Source of the DNA: Rhodonellum sp041748555 | GTDB lineage: Bacteria; Bacteroidota; Bacteroidia; Cytophagales; Cyclobacteriaceae | Direction of reading: 5' to 3' | Assembly (NCBI GenBank): GCA_041748555.1 | Contig: JBGTDA010000043.1 | Coordinates: forward strand, 3,057 to 67,056 | Length of the DNA: 64,000 nucleotides | Program-made: the position numbers and the translations under genes | Notes under the pieces: generated by a model | Databases searched by the model: none | What the model saw: only the letters and a program-made list of their open reading frames with translations | What the model was told of the DNA's origin: nothing | Shown: piece after piece, positions 17,076 to 25,450 of the stretch | Position numbering within the stretch: the stretch's first letter is position 1 | Layout of the letters: each line of letters begins with the position of its first letter

Positions 17076-18902
17076 ATGATTGATCCAAAACTGGTCAAAT
17101 CAATAAGTAGATCCTTCAAAAACGGGAAGAGGATCCGGCGCAATCTTCCTATGAACGGCAAATTGGTAATGGACCAAAAACTGCCCTATATCTGTGTTTA
17201 CCGATTCAAAGAAACTCAGGATTTTTATCTTTCTTCGTTATTAAAAACCCAGGGAGCCTATCTTATTGCAAATGAGGAGTTGGATGTAAGCGAATTGTTA
17301 AGGGAATTGATTGCTGCTGCCATCAAGGATTTTAAATCCTATATGGTGGTTGAGATTTGGAATAATTTACACTTACCGGAAGAAAAAAACATAGAAATTT
17401 GGCATCCCGGAGAAAAAATAGCGACAACGATTGAGGTTTTGGCAAAAGGTTTTCAAGGATTCAATAATTTATTGTCAGGTATATCGGTAACGTTAATAAA
17501 TTCAAATAAGAGGCACCCGGATAATCTGGGCCCCCTGATCCCCCTGGACGAACTAAAAAAAACAGGGACGCTTTTGGTGGGAATTGCTATCCCATCCTTA
17601 TTTAACGATCTAGAGGGTCTTCAGGAATACCCCATGTTTTTCAGGAGGATAAGAAGAAGTTTTGCAAGGGTAATCAAGCAGGCGGCTTATGAGTTTGTGA
17701 GGGTGCAGTCGGACAATAAATTTGAGCATTACCTTATGCTTGGCAAGACGCAGCTGGACAATCTTGCGCGATCTGCAGATAGAAGAATTTCGGCCATCAG
17801 CGAAAACATGGATTTCATCCTCAGGGTAACGCCGGTAAACAGTACAGAGGAATGGGAAAAATTCCAGCGAAACAGATTTTTAAAGCTTCCTGATTTTACC
17901 TACCGCTTAATTTCACTGGACCCTGAAATTGAAAAAAGAAAGCTTTTCAATATCCCTATTGAAAATGTTGAACATCCCACGCTTGCTTTTTTATTGAGAG
18001 ATAAAAGGATGGAACTGGAAAAACAGCTGATTATGCTGGAAGAAAGAGGCACCGGCAAATTCACGCACACAAGCGGCAGCGTTTACGGATATGTGGAGGA
18101 TGATGTAAAAAAAACCGCAATCTCACTTTTGAGCGATGAGGTACCCAATGAACAGGAAGAGTATGAAACCATAAATGCGGTGGGATTTGCCCGCGCAGCA
18201 GAAGCAGAGTTGGACAAATACCGGCCTTTTTTCCCAAATTTGTGTCTGACGGTAAAAATTAAAGACAACGTCAATGGATTAATAGTTTCAGGTCCGGAGC
18301 TGTCCGTCGGAAAGCATCTTCAAATCAGCGAATCCAGATTGAATGCCCTGATTCAACATGAAGTAAGTACCCACATGTTGACGTATTGCAATGGGCACAT
18401 GCAGCCACTTGAACTTATGTACGCTGGTTTTGCAGGGTATGAACAGACGCAGGAAGGCATTGCGGTGTTATCAGAATATTTGGTAGGGGGATTGGATATC
18501 AATCGACTCAAACTACTTGCTGCAAGGGTGATAGCCGTTGATGCCCTGATAAAAGGTGCTGATTTTATTGAAACTTTCAACCTGCTTCATAAAGATTTTG
18601 GTTTCAAGGGTAAAACGGCCTTCACTATCAGTATGCGGGTACATCGGGGAGGAGGCTATACCAAAGACGCAATTTACCTTAAGGGCTTGATGGAAGTGAT
18701 GCGGTTTATAGAGAAAGGCGGTGATCTTTCAAGATTATATGGAGGGAAATTTGCTTTGAAACATCTCCCTCTCATAGAAGAACTTACTCATCTAAGAATA
18801 TTGCAACAACCAAAACTTCCTGCCTATCTCCTGACTGAGGAGGCAGAGGAAAAGATAAAGAGAATAAAAAACGGAATGCAGTTAAAGGATCTTGTCAACT
18901 AA
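17076..18902 (+). CDS. QEGLA-motif / DUF1704 family putative zinc metallopeptidase
   Basis: The protein has 608 residues. It belongs to the family annotated as flavohemoglobin expression-modulating QEGLA motif protein (DUF1704). The HEXXXH motif is intact as HEVSTH at residues 428-433, followed by a TQEGIAVLSEYL block at about 458-469, here QEGIA instead of QEGLA. The same fold and motif occur in the eukaryotic tubulin carboxypeptidase MATCAP, which removes a C-terminal residue, so a carboxypeptidase role is a reasonable hypothesis. The N-terminal 250 residues are of unknown function. It sits between an amidohydrolase gene (8-bp gap) and an ATP-grasp gene (18-bp gap). The historical name should not be taken as function. 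Confidence 0.85.
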   Translation: MIDPKLVKSISRSFKNGKRIRRNLPMNGKLVMDQKLPYICVYRFKETQDFYLSSLLKTQGAYLIANEELDVSELLRELIAAAIKDFKSYMVVEIWNNLHLPEEKNIEIWHPGEKIATTIEVLAKGFQGFNNLLSGISVTLINSNKRHPDNLGPLIPLDELKKTGTLLVGIAIPSLFNDLEGLQEYPMFFRRIRRSFARVIKQAAYEFVRVQSDNKFEHYLMLGKTQLDNLARSADRRISAISENMDFILRVTPVNSTEEWEKFQRNRFLKLPDFTYRLISLDPEIEKRKLFNIPIENVEHPTLAFLLRDKRMELEKQLIMLEERGTGKFTHTSGSVYGYVEDDVKKTAISLLSDEVPNEQEEYETINAVGFARAAEAELDKYRPFFPNLCLTVKIKDNVNGLIVSGPELSVGKHLQISESRLNALIQHEVSTHMLTYCNGHMQPLELMYAGFAGYEQTQEGIAVLSEYLVGGLDINRLKLLAARVIAVDALIKGADFIETFNLLHKDFGFKGKTAFTISMRVHRGGGYTKDAIYLKGLMEVMRFIEKGGDLSRLYGGKFALKHLPLIEELTHLRILQQPKLPAYLLTEEAEEKIKRIKNGMQLKDLVN

Positions 18903-18920
18903 CACTTAAACCAAAAGCAC

Positions 18921-19961
18921 ATGAAAATAGCGTTTATCATCAATGACATCAAAACAGAAAGGGCCAACTTCACCACCATCTATCTGGCATTGGCTGCCCA
19001 CAAAAGAGGGCATAAAGTATATATTTTGGGAGTAGGCGACCTCGGCTATTCTTCTGACGGCCACATGATAGCTCAGGCCAAAACAGTTGGTGATCAAACC
19101 TATAAAACCAAAGAAACATATTTCAAAGCTATTTCCAGTTCAAAGCCCATCAGCATAAGTTCAAGTGATCTTGATGTGCTTTTTTTGCGCAATGATCCTT
19201 CAGAAGACATCAACAGTCGCAACTGGGCTCAAAATGCTCCTTATATATTTGGGCAGATAGCCATGCGGGATGGTGTCATCGTGTTGAATCACCCCGGTAG
19301 TCTTTCCAATGCCATCAACAAAATGTATTTCCAGCATTTTCCGGAAATTCTCCGGCCCCAAACCATCATCACCCGTGATCAAAAAGAAATAGAGGAATTT
19401 TTTGAGGTTCAAAAACAAAGAATAATCCTGAAACCACTTCAGGGTTCGGGAGGTAAAAATGTCTTTATCGTTGATAAAAATTCAAAAGGTAATTTAAACC
19501 AGATTATTGAAGCCATCTCCACAGACGGTTTTATCATAGCGCAGGAGTATCTGCCAAAAGCAAAAGACGGGGATACCCGGTTTTTTATCATGAATGGCCT
19601 TCCATTACAAATCAAAGGTAAATATGCGGCTATGAAAAGAGTGAATAAAGAAGGGGATATCCGTAGTAATATTCACGCAGGGGGCAAGGGAGTCAAAGCC
19701 GATGTAGATCAGGAAATGCTGGATCTGGTCCAGATCCTGAAACCAAAACTTGTTCAGGATGGGATGTTTTTGGTAGGAGTTGATATCGTTGGAGATAAGC
19801 TGATGGAGATAAATGTATTCAGCCCCGGTGCCCTGAATATGATCTCCACCATGTATGACCTTGATTTTGGCCAGGAGGTAATCAAAGCGATTGAGAACAA
19901 GGTGCTATACAAGAAAACGTATGGACAATATGTGGATAATATCACATTGGCGACGTTGTAG
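18921..19961 (+). CDS. ATP-grasp ligase, glutathione synthetase (GshB)-like
   Basis: The protein has 346 residues. The ATP-grasp fold is seen from LNHPGSLSNAINKMYF (substrate domain), through IILKPLQGSGGKNVFIV (glycine-rich lid), AQEYLPKAKDGDTRFFIMNG and RSNIHAGGKGVKAD, to MEINVFSPGALNM, which matches the GshB metal-binding end motif. Such enzymes form an amide or peptide bond via an acyl-phosphate. No gamma-glutamylcysteine ligase is nearby, so a glutathione role is unsupported. Within this operon the ligase would join an amino acid or peptide that the metallopeptidase and amidohydrolase can release (inference). A terminator follows at 20073. Confidence 0.85.
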   Translation: MKIAFIINDIKTERANFTTIYLALAAHKRGHKVYILGVGDLGYSSDGHMIAQAKTVGDQTYKTKETYFKAISSSKPISISSSDLDVLFLRNDPSEDINSRNWAQNAPYIFGQIAMRDGVIVLNHPGSLSNAINKMYFQHFPEILRPQTIITRDQKEIEEFFEVQKQRIILKPLQGSGGKNVFIVDKNSKGNLNQIIEAISTDGFIIAQEYLPKAKDGDTRFFIMNGLPLQIKGKYAAMKRVNKEGDIRSNIHAGGKGVKADVDQEMLDLVQILKPKLVQDGMFLVGVDIVGDKLMEINVFSPGALNMISTMYDLDFGQEVIKAIENKVLYKKTYGQYVDNITLATL

Positions 19962-20072
19962 GAATTTGACCGGAGTCCGATAACGGATGACGGAAGAACC
20001 AGCCACATTAGATTTGGAATAGATTTTGGCATTTTCTGGGAAGCTTGGCAATATCCAAATTCCGTTAACTTT

Positions 20073-20106
20073 AAAAACCTCCAAATAAGAAACTGGAGGT
20101 TTTTTT
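20073..20106 (+). terminator. Terminator of the amidohydrolase/QEGLA/ATP-grasp operon
   Basis: The stem AAAACCTCCA / TGGAGGTTTT has a 10-base loop followed by a T run, 112 bases after the ATP-grasp stop. Confidence 0.85.
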
Positions 20107-20434
20107 GAATTTAGTAGCCTCTGATAAACTGCTTCTTCTCTCGTTCCTACCATTTGAGCGTAAGGTTTAGTGGTTTTGTTTAACCCTCGATTATGCTGGT
20201 ACAACTTCCTGTCTGGATTATCGCTAAGTGCTACTTAAATGTAATTTTGGGAAAGGCTACTGAATGCGTAAAAGTAAAAAGTGTTCATTATTCAAAAGTA
20301 GATAAAAAAAGCCTGCTTTTCAGCGAGCTCCTGACTTCCGCTTAAAAATAGCCCCATTATATAACTGGAATGTAAGAGTTGCAAATGTGTTTTGGGGCAT
20401 GGTTTAAATGCAAATGGGTTATTCTTTTACCTAA

Positions 20435-20605
20435 TTTCATTTACGAATAAAAAAGAAGCTTTTTACCAACCAACCAATCTATTTTAATGCTCCTGAGGAT
20501 GGGTTTTTGAATATCACCAATAATCCTGGGCCGATTGAAATGGTGAAAGGGGAAAAAATAGCTTTTAAAATCAGGCATTCTTCGAATCGGAAGGAGTCGG
20601 AATAA
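20435..20605 (+). pseudogene. C-terminal relic of an unidentified protein
   Basis: A 57-codon frame without a start codon reads, in its middle, LFTNQPIYFNAPEDGFLNIT and later GPIEMVKGEKIAFKIR. The composition (Pro-Gly turns alternating with strands) suggests the last beta-strands of a beta-sandwich enzyme or carbohydrate-active protein. The upstream part of the gene is missing. I cannot assign a family. Confidence 0.4.
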
Positions 20606-20650
20606 GTCAGTACCGAGTGAGATTAAATTGTTGTAAGTTACCCGAAAATG

Positions 20651-20683
20651 AAAAAAACCCAGCCGGTCAGATGGGGTTTTTTC
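20651..20683. terminator. Rho-independent terminator, bidirectional
   Basis: An A7 run, then a stem ACCC / GGGT-type with a loop of about 11 bases, then a T6 run. It lies just beyond the stop of the minus-strand gene at 20700 and can also end plus-strand transcripts. Confidence 0.65.
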
Positions 20684-20699
20684 TTCCGCATCTTTTCGA

Positions 20700-21464
20700 C
20701 TAAGTTTTATAATCTTTCAATGCAAATTCGTACATATAATATGCTAATTCCGTAAATTTTTCCTTTTCTTCAAGATTGTTTAATCCCTTCCTTATTTCTT
20801 CAAGACTTGGATTTTTAGATTTAATCCGGACCTTATTTAAAGTCAGTACACTATTAATTAAGTTTAAGGATTTTAAATTATTTTTTCCAATCAATTTTTT
20901 TCTATCAAGGCTGTAGTGGAAAAATGTAGGCGCTTGAAAACCCACAATTTTATCAGGAAATACTTTTAAAACCGAGAGGGCAGTATTATTTTCCTTTAAT
21001 TCAAAAAATATAGAAAGATCATCGAATTGACACCTTTGAATAATACTTATTAACATTAAAAAATATTTTTCAGGAATGTTTTTTCTAGCATAAGCTACTC
21101 CGATTTTTCCACAGATTCGGGCCTTCCTTTTGTCGTTTAGTTGGGTAATGTAGTAAAATAGCCTTTCAGCAAAGTCCTTCTCATTTGCTTGAATCATCAA
21201 AGAAAAGTCAATTCGCTCACTTTGGGTCAAGTTTTCAAATTCTTTCAAAAAATAGGCTAGTTGCTTTAATTCCACCCTCGTTTTCCAATCTTTAAGTCCT
21301 TCCATAAATGGCTTTAATAAGGAATAAGAAGGTAACCCCAAAAAAGTTGAAGTAACCAAATCGGATCCTGCTCCCATTATTTCTTCAGTTTTTTTAATTA
21401 AAGAATTTGATGATTCTTTAAAATTATTAGTTGAGATAAATTCTCCAAGCTCTTTATTATTCAT
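20700..21464 (-). CDS. Unknown AT-rich accessory protein (254 aa)
   Basis: I do not recognise a family. The N-terminal 50 residues contain a short apolar stretch (GSDLVTSTFLGLPSYSLLKP), and the rest is alpha-helical and charged (RIDFSLMIQANEKDFAERLF, GLNNLEEKEKFTELAYYMYE). There are no Walker, nuclease or zinc motifs. The base composition is clearly more AT-rich than the flanking core genes, suggesting transfer. It is the second gene of a minus-strand pair, 33 bases after the 220-residue membrane protein. Together with the neighbouring recombinase relic and tRNA gene it reads as cargo of a decayed integrative element. A defence or abortive-infection role is conceivable but unproven. Confidence 0.6.
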   Translation of the reverse strand: MNNKELGEFISTNNFKESSNSLIKKTEEIMGAGSDLVTSTFLGLPSYSLLKPFMEGLKDWKTRVELKQLAYFLKEFENLTQSERIDFSLMIQANEKDFAERLFYYITQLNDKRKARICGKIGVAYARKNIPEKYFLMLISIIQRCQFDDLSIFFELKENNTALSVLKVFPDKIVGFQAPTFFHYSLDRKKLIGKNNLKSLNLINSVLTLNKVRIKSKNPSLEEIRKGLNNLEEKEKFTELAYYMYEFALKDYKT

Positions 21465-21497
21465 TTATATGTTTGAATCAGATAATTAATCAATTTT

Positions 21498-22160
21498 TTA
21501 TAATTTCGCGTCGAAATAAATTTCCCTGAAATCATTAAGCATTATATTGTATAAACTTATAATGTTTACGCTTTGAGTAATTTTTGAATCAAAAATAGTG
21601 TGGGATAAAGTCGAAAAATGCAGGTAAAAAGATTCGGAATTAGGATCTCTTGGTATTCCAAAAATATAATTTTGTTCAGAAAACAAATAAAATCTACTTT
21701 CATAATCCCAATATCTTTCCTCAATTTTCTTGATATTATTTTCAATTCCTTTCCATCTTTCGTCAAGTTTAGAACTATCTATTAGAAGCAAATTCACATC
21801 CATTCTTTTTTTTAAATGAAACAGCCTGCTTTCAAATGATTTGATTTTCCTTTTCCTTTCAATAATCAATTCCTTAACTTTTTCAATTGTTCTTGTATTT
21901 TCGTTCCAAATCTCTCTTAATTTATTAGGTGGAATTGTTACCGATTCATTGTATACTTGGATATATTCTGTGAGTAAAGAAATAGTATCATAAATTATTA
22001 CGAGTTTTTTCTCCAAAAGAACTTTCTCTTTATGTTGCTCAAGATACCTGCTACCAAACCAAAAAGTAAACCCAATAAAAATCACTTGAATTATCATCAT
22101 TCCAGCCATAATTATCCCGGAGACATTATCTACAGTAAAAATCCATTCTTGAAAAGTCAT
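21498..22160 (-). CDS. Unknown AT-rich membrane-anchored coiled-coil protein (220 aa)
   Basis: One N-terminal membrane helix (SGIIMAGMMIIQVIFIGFTF) is followed by a long charged, helical cytoplasmic part rich in Lys, Glu and Arg (KVKELIIERKRKIKSFESRL, WKGIENNIKKIEERYWDYES) that looks coiled-coil. No enzymatic motif is seen. Composition is AT-rich, as in the downstream 254-residue gene, with which it forms a pair. The arrangement of a membrane coiled-coil protein plus a soluble helical partner inside a tRNA-associated island recalls two-gene defence cassettes, but this is inference. Confidence 0.6.
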   Translation of the reverse strand: MTFQEWIFTVDNVSGIIMAGMMIIQVIFIGFTFWFGSRYLEQHKEKVLLEKKLVIIYDTISLLTEYIQVYNESVTIPPNKLREIWNENTRTIEKVKELIIERKRKIKSFESRLFHLKKRMDVNLLLIDSSKLDERWKGIENNIKKIEERYWDYESRFYLFSEQNYIFGIPRDPNSESFYLHFSTLSHTIFDSKITQSVNIISLYNIMLNDFREIYFDAKL

Positions 22161-22241
22161 ATTTATTTTTATTTAAGTTTGATCTAAGATATAATTCTTT
22201 TTTGTTTGTAGGCCTTCTATGGGGCTTTTCAAAAGAATTCT

Positions 22242-22865
22242 TCACTCACCCAGGTAAGTATCTAACCTTTCCTGTCCTATTCCCACCCCATTTCCCGACC
22301 TAAAGATCTGGACAAGATCCGGGAGTGCTACGAAAAGCTTAGTGACAGGCTTACGTAACTCATCCTTTGCAAGATTCAGATAAGTATTTACATCCTTCAT
22401 GTGGGTCCAGACGGTGGATCTTTTAAGCTCCAGTTTCTTGCGAAGGTGAATTTCAAACTCCCTACACCACTTCACATTTACCGCGGAAAATGGAAGTAAT
22501 TTGGGATTGAAAAATTTGATCTTTTTAAGGGTATTGGTATGGTTCTTTTTGGTGATTTCAGAAATATCTTTTTTCCGATATCGCTTATCAATATTGGCTT
22601 CCATATAACTGATAAAATCCTTTTTTAGGTTGAATTGATAATACTCCTCCAAAAAAAATTCCATGGAAATTTCCTGATCACGAAGCCGATACTGAACAAA
22701 AATCTCATTACAGATACCAATGCCCTGAGTGATAATTAGCATATTATCAGAATATTCCTTATCCCTTGGCGATCTCTTATTGATTTGTTGCTTTTCAAAA
22801 TCATAATGAGATGCAGGCCAATATATTATTAAAGGTAGATATTTGGTCCTCCGATTAAAAGTCAC
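22242..22865 (-). pseudogene. Truncated tyrosine recombinase (integrase) relic
   Basis: Residues about 65-170 match the SAM-like core-binding domain of Bacteroidota tyrosine recombinases (FLEEYYQFNLKKDFISYMEA, SEITKKNHTNTLKKI, CREFEIHLRKKLELKRSTVW, MKDVNTYLNLAKDE). The catalytic domain with its R-H-R-Y residues is absent; the frame ends in about 30 unrelated residues. Upstream, another minus-strand frame (about 22868-22990) with RKRTFSIILFLKTT and IAKLYAYQKNITKEGLTGLF resembles the arm-binding N-terminus, so the gene has also lost its start region by frameshift. It lies 230 bases from tRNA-Leu, a usual integration target, and marks a dead integrative element. Confidence 0.7.
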
Positions 22866-23047
22866 TGCTATATAAAAAGCCCTGTTAGGCCTTCTTTGGT
22901 AATATTTTTTTGATAAGCATAGAGTTTAGCTATTTGCTTTTTTGCCTTCATTTCTGCCGAACAATGTGTTGTTTTAAGAAATAATATAATTGAAAAAGTG
23001 CGTTTCCTGCTTCCTGGTGAATTAATGATGCCGAACATTTTAAGGAC

Positions 23048-23083
23048 AAAAAAGGGCCATACAGTTAAGTAAAGCCCTTTTTT
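23048..23083 (-). terminator. Terminator of the tRNA-Leu transcript
   Basis: The stem AAAAAAGGGC / GCCCTTTTTT has a 16-base loop, located 11 bases beyond the tRNA 3' end in the direction of transcription. Confidence 0.8.
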
Positions 23084-23094
23084 CATCAATTTTG

Positions 23095-23178
23095 TACCCT
23101 GGGCCGGAGTCGAACCGGCACGAGTGTTACCTCATTGGTGTTTGAGACCAACGCGTCTACCAATTCCGCCACCAGGGC
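23095..23178 (-). tRNA. tRNA-Leu (anticodon CAA)
   Basis: The reverse strand folds as a class II tRNA: acceptor GCCCTGG / CCAGGGT (one G-U pair), D arm with TGGTAGACGC, anticodon stem TTGGT / ACCAA with loop CTCAAAC (anticodon CAA), a long variable arm, and T arm GGTTCGACTCC. The CCA end is not encoded. The island on its 3' side and the recombinase relic fit use of this tRNA as an integration site. Confidence 0.95.
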
Positions 23179-23264
23179 ATTCCTGTAGTCTTTTTATGCC
23201 TACTCCCCGTTCCTTGCCGAACGGGTTGCAAATATGATTAAAGATTTCAATCCATGCAAGAATC

Positions 23265-23561
23265 TCAAGGCAGTTCCATGATTTTTTTTGAGCTAAAAGC
23301 CATTGGCTTGTCGGTGAAAAGCGGTTTGGTGACCGCCCAGACAGTTTTAAAAAGCTCGGAATCACGGTATTGATCCAGCGCGCTTTCATCTTCCCAATAA
23401 CTGTAGGTGCTGAAAATATTTCCCTCGTTTTCGTCCTGCCAAAGCTCAAGATGGGTGCATCCGGGAAAGCTTCGGATTTTTGCTTTGTTGGTTTCAAAAT
23501 CCTCTAGAAACCTTTCCACTGCATCTTCTCTGAAAGTCATCCGTACTATCCTGATCAACAT
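23265..23561 (-). CDS. Antibiotic biosynthesis monooxygenase-type (ABM) small protein
   Basis: The longest frame starts at 23606, but its first 15 residues lie inside the upstream gene. The ATG at 23561 (MLIRIVRMTF) gives 98 residues and starts 1 base after the upstream stop. The ferredoxin-like ABM pattern is visible: RIVRMTFREDAVERFLEDFE, PGCTHLELWQDE, YSYWEDESALDQYRDSELFK. The family includes quinol oxygenases and small putative monooxygenases acting without cofactors. The physiological substrate is unknown. It is an operon partner of the SAM hydrolase gene. Confidence 0.8.
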   Translation of the reverse strand: MLIRIVRMTFREDAVERFLEDFETNKAKIRSFPGCTHLELWQDENEGNIFSTYSYWEDESALDQYRDSELFKTVWAVTKPLFTDKPMAFSSKKIMELP

Positions 23562-23562
23562 A

Positions 23563-24342
23563 TCATTCTGCCACCTGTTCAAAATTGATAAAGATGGGGC
23601 TGTCATGTCTCAGTCCCAAAAGATCGGCTCCATGTCCATGGTTGATGCCGATTTCCAAAAGGTCCAGACTGTTAAAGAAAGCAAAACAATCGCCCGGCTC
23701 TACATTGTCATAGGACTTATTAAGCGAATCAAGGGATTCACGGCTGAATTCTATTGAGAATTTTCCCGGATTCAGTTTTTCGAAAACATCTTTTCGGATA
23801 TTGGTGATCAGGTTGCCGTAATTGTCCACTCGGATGACGTGACAGATGATCTGCTTTTTGGTCGCCTTGAACTGCCGTGGGATCATTTTTTTCATCTGCA
23901 TCAGCGGGCCACCAAAATCATGAATGGCTGCTCCTGATGCTACTTTTGCGGCAATCGGAGCCAAAATATCCTTAGCTGGAAAGGTACTGTCTTTGATATG
24001 TATATCGGTAAACTTTACTATAATCCCCGGTTCATAATCTGTCAATAAACTGAGCACACCGTTGTTGGGGCCGATAAAAATATGTTCTTCCAATTTAATC
24101 CCGATAAATCCATCTGTCATGGCGCTCGTCCCGTTTATAGCCACTAAGTGGACTGTTCCTTTGGGGAAATCCTTATAAACTGCTTTGAGTATAAAAGCGG
24201 CATGGGCTATATCATAGGTGTCGATTTTATGGGAAATGTCAACGATATTCAGCTGAGGATTAATGGCTAACATCTTAGCTTTTACAGCCGGGACATAATA
24301 ATCCCGGTCTCCATAGTCCGATGTGAATGTTATGAGTGCCAT
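23563..24342 (-). CDS. S-adenosyl-L-methionine hydrolase (DUF62 family)
   Basis: The protein has 259 residues, the usual family length. It opens with TFTSDYGDRDYYVPAVKAKM (catalytic Asp region) and contains NIVDISHKIDTYDIAHAAFI, GPNNGVLSLL, FPAKDILAPIAAKVASG and VIRVDNYGNLITNI, all hallmarks of the family that adds water to SAM giving adenosine and methionine. The family also contains halogenases, but hydroxide adenosyltransferase is the common form. It is divergent from phoH and followed after one base by the ABM gene. Confidence 0.9.
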   Translation of the reverse strand: MALITFTSDYGDRDYYVPAVKAKMLAINPQLNIVDISHKIDTYDIAHAAFILKAVYKDFPKGTVHLVAINGTSAMTDGFIGIKLEEHIFIGPNNGVLSLLTDYEPGIIVKFTDIHIKDSTFPAKDILAPIAAKVASGAAIHDFGGPLMQMKKMIPRQFKATKKQIICHVIRVDNYGNLITNIRKDVFEKLNPGKFSIEFSRESLDSLNKSYDNVEPGDCFAFFNSLDLLEIGINHGHGADLLGLRHDSPIFINFEQVAE

Positions 24343-24448
24343 ATAAGCAAGTCAATTAAAATTTTGTATTTTTGTGATAGGTTTGAACAAAAATAGGAAT
24401 TTTATTCCTTAACCGTAGCTTCAAACTTTTAAATCAAAAAGAAATAGA

Positions 24449-25450
24449 TTGGTAGAAAAAGTAATCACATTAGAAAATATTCCCTTACTCGACTTTCTAG
24501 GTTCCGAGAATGAGAATATCCGCCAGATTGCCGCCGCTTTTCCACAAAGTAAGATTGTTTCCAGGGGAAACGAGATCAGGATACAAGGCCGTGCACCCGA
24601 GATTTTAAGAATCAACGATGTCATCAATATGCTTTTGGAGCATTTCAACAGGTTTGGCAACATCACCCCCGATCAGGTCAAAGAATACATCAATCTGGAA
24701 GGTGTTCCCTTTGAGGAAAGCTATAGAAATGATGTCATTCTTTATGGAAACAAAGGTCTAGTCGTCAAACCCAAATCGGAAAATCAGCGCAAACTGGTTG
24801 CTTCAGCCTTCAAAAATGATCTGGTGTTTGCATTGGGTCCCGCAGGAACGGGCAAAACCTATATAGCTGTGGCACTGGCTGTCAGAGCACTCAAAAACAG
24901 AGAAGTTAAACGCATCATCATCACCCGTCCGGCTGTGGAAGCAGGAGAAAACCTGGGGTTCCTACCCGGTGATTTGCAGGAAAAACTTGATCCATATTTA
25001 AGACCGATTTACGATGCGCTCGGGGATATGGTGCCTTCCGAAAAACTCAAATTCTATCAGGAAACAAGAGTAATCGAAATTGCGCCTTTGGCTTATATGC
25101 GGGGAAGGACGCTGCATGATGCCTTTGTGCTTTTGGATGAAGCACAGAATACCACAAATGAGCAGATCAAGATGTTTCTGACCAGGATGGGTCCCAATTC
25201 AAAGGTTATTATTACGGGTGATCAAACGCAGGTTGATTTACCCACCAGACAAAAATCCGGTTTGAGAGAGGCACTCCACGTGCTGAGGGATGTCAAAGGA
25301 ATCGGAGTGGTGACTTTAAGTGGTAAAGATGTCATCCGGCACCGATTGGTGAAATCCATAGTTGAAGCATATGAATCAGATGATGCCGATAAAGAACAGC
25401 GAAAAAAAGAATATGACAGTAGAAAAGGTAGAGACGGAGGAACAGCTTGA
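24449..25450 (+). CDS. phoH: PhoH-like ATPase
   Basis: The protein has 333 residues. The N-terminal KH-like part (QIAAAFPQSKIVSRGNEIRI) is followed by a P-loop domain with Walker A GPAGTGKT and Walker B FVLLDEAQNTT plus the conserved ITRPAVEAGENLGFLPGDLQEK. It is a predicted RNA-associated ATPase/helicase linked to RNA turnover and stress. The only start in frame is TTG at 24449, since no ATG lies between it and the upstream region. Upstream, TATTTTTG (24367) and TAGGTTTG (24378) are good -7 candidates. Confidence 0.92.
   Translation: MVEKVITLENIPLLDFLGSENENIRQIAAAFPQSKIVSRGNEIRIQGRAPEILRINDVINMLLEHFNRFGNITPDQVKEYINLEGVPFEESYRNDVILYGNKGLVVKPKSENQRKLVASAFKNDLVFALGPAGTGKTYIAVALAVRALKNREVKRIIITRPAVEAGENLGFLPGDLQEKLDPYLRPIYDALGDMVPSEKLKFYQETRVIEIAPLAYMRGRTLHDAFVLLDEAQNTTNEQIKMFLTRMGPNSKVIITGDQTQVDLPTRQKSGLREALHVLRDVKGIGVVTLSGKDVIRHRLVKSIVEAYESDDADKEQRKKEYDSRKGRDGGTA

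Larger units (their letters stand above)
20107..20699. other. Gene-poor debris zone at the left end of the tRNA-Leu island
   Basis: About 590 bases without an intact gene. It contains one 57-codon coding-like relic (20435-20605) and a terminator (20651-20683) that ends the minus... side transcript and possibly the relic. Otherwise the sequence is AT-rich without recognisable structure. This looks like decayed DNA at the edge of the island between here and tRNA-Leu. Confidence 0.5.

Noticed and set aside
19968..19990. Left attachment-site copy of the tRNA-Leu 3' end
   Set aside because: Only an 8-base similarity (CCGGAGTC) was found, which is too short to claim an attachment repeat.
19905..20204. 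99-codon minus-strand frame across the end of the ATP-grasp gene
   Set aside because: It overlaps the well-supported ATP-grasp gene and its terminator on the opposite strand.
23132..23497. 121-codon frame covering tRNA-Leu and the ABM gene
   Set aside because: It runs through the tRNA gene and overlaps the ABM coding sequence in another frame.
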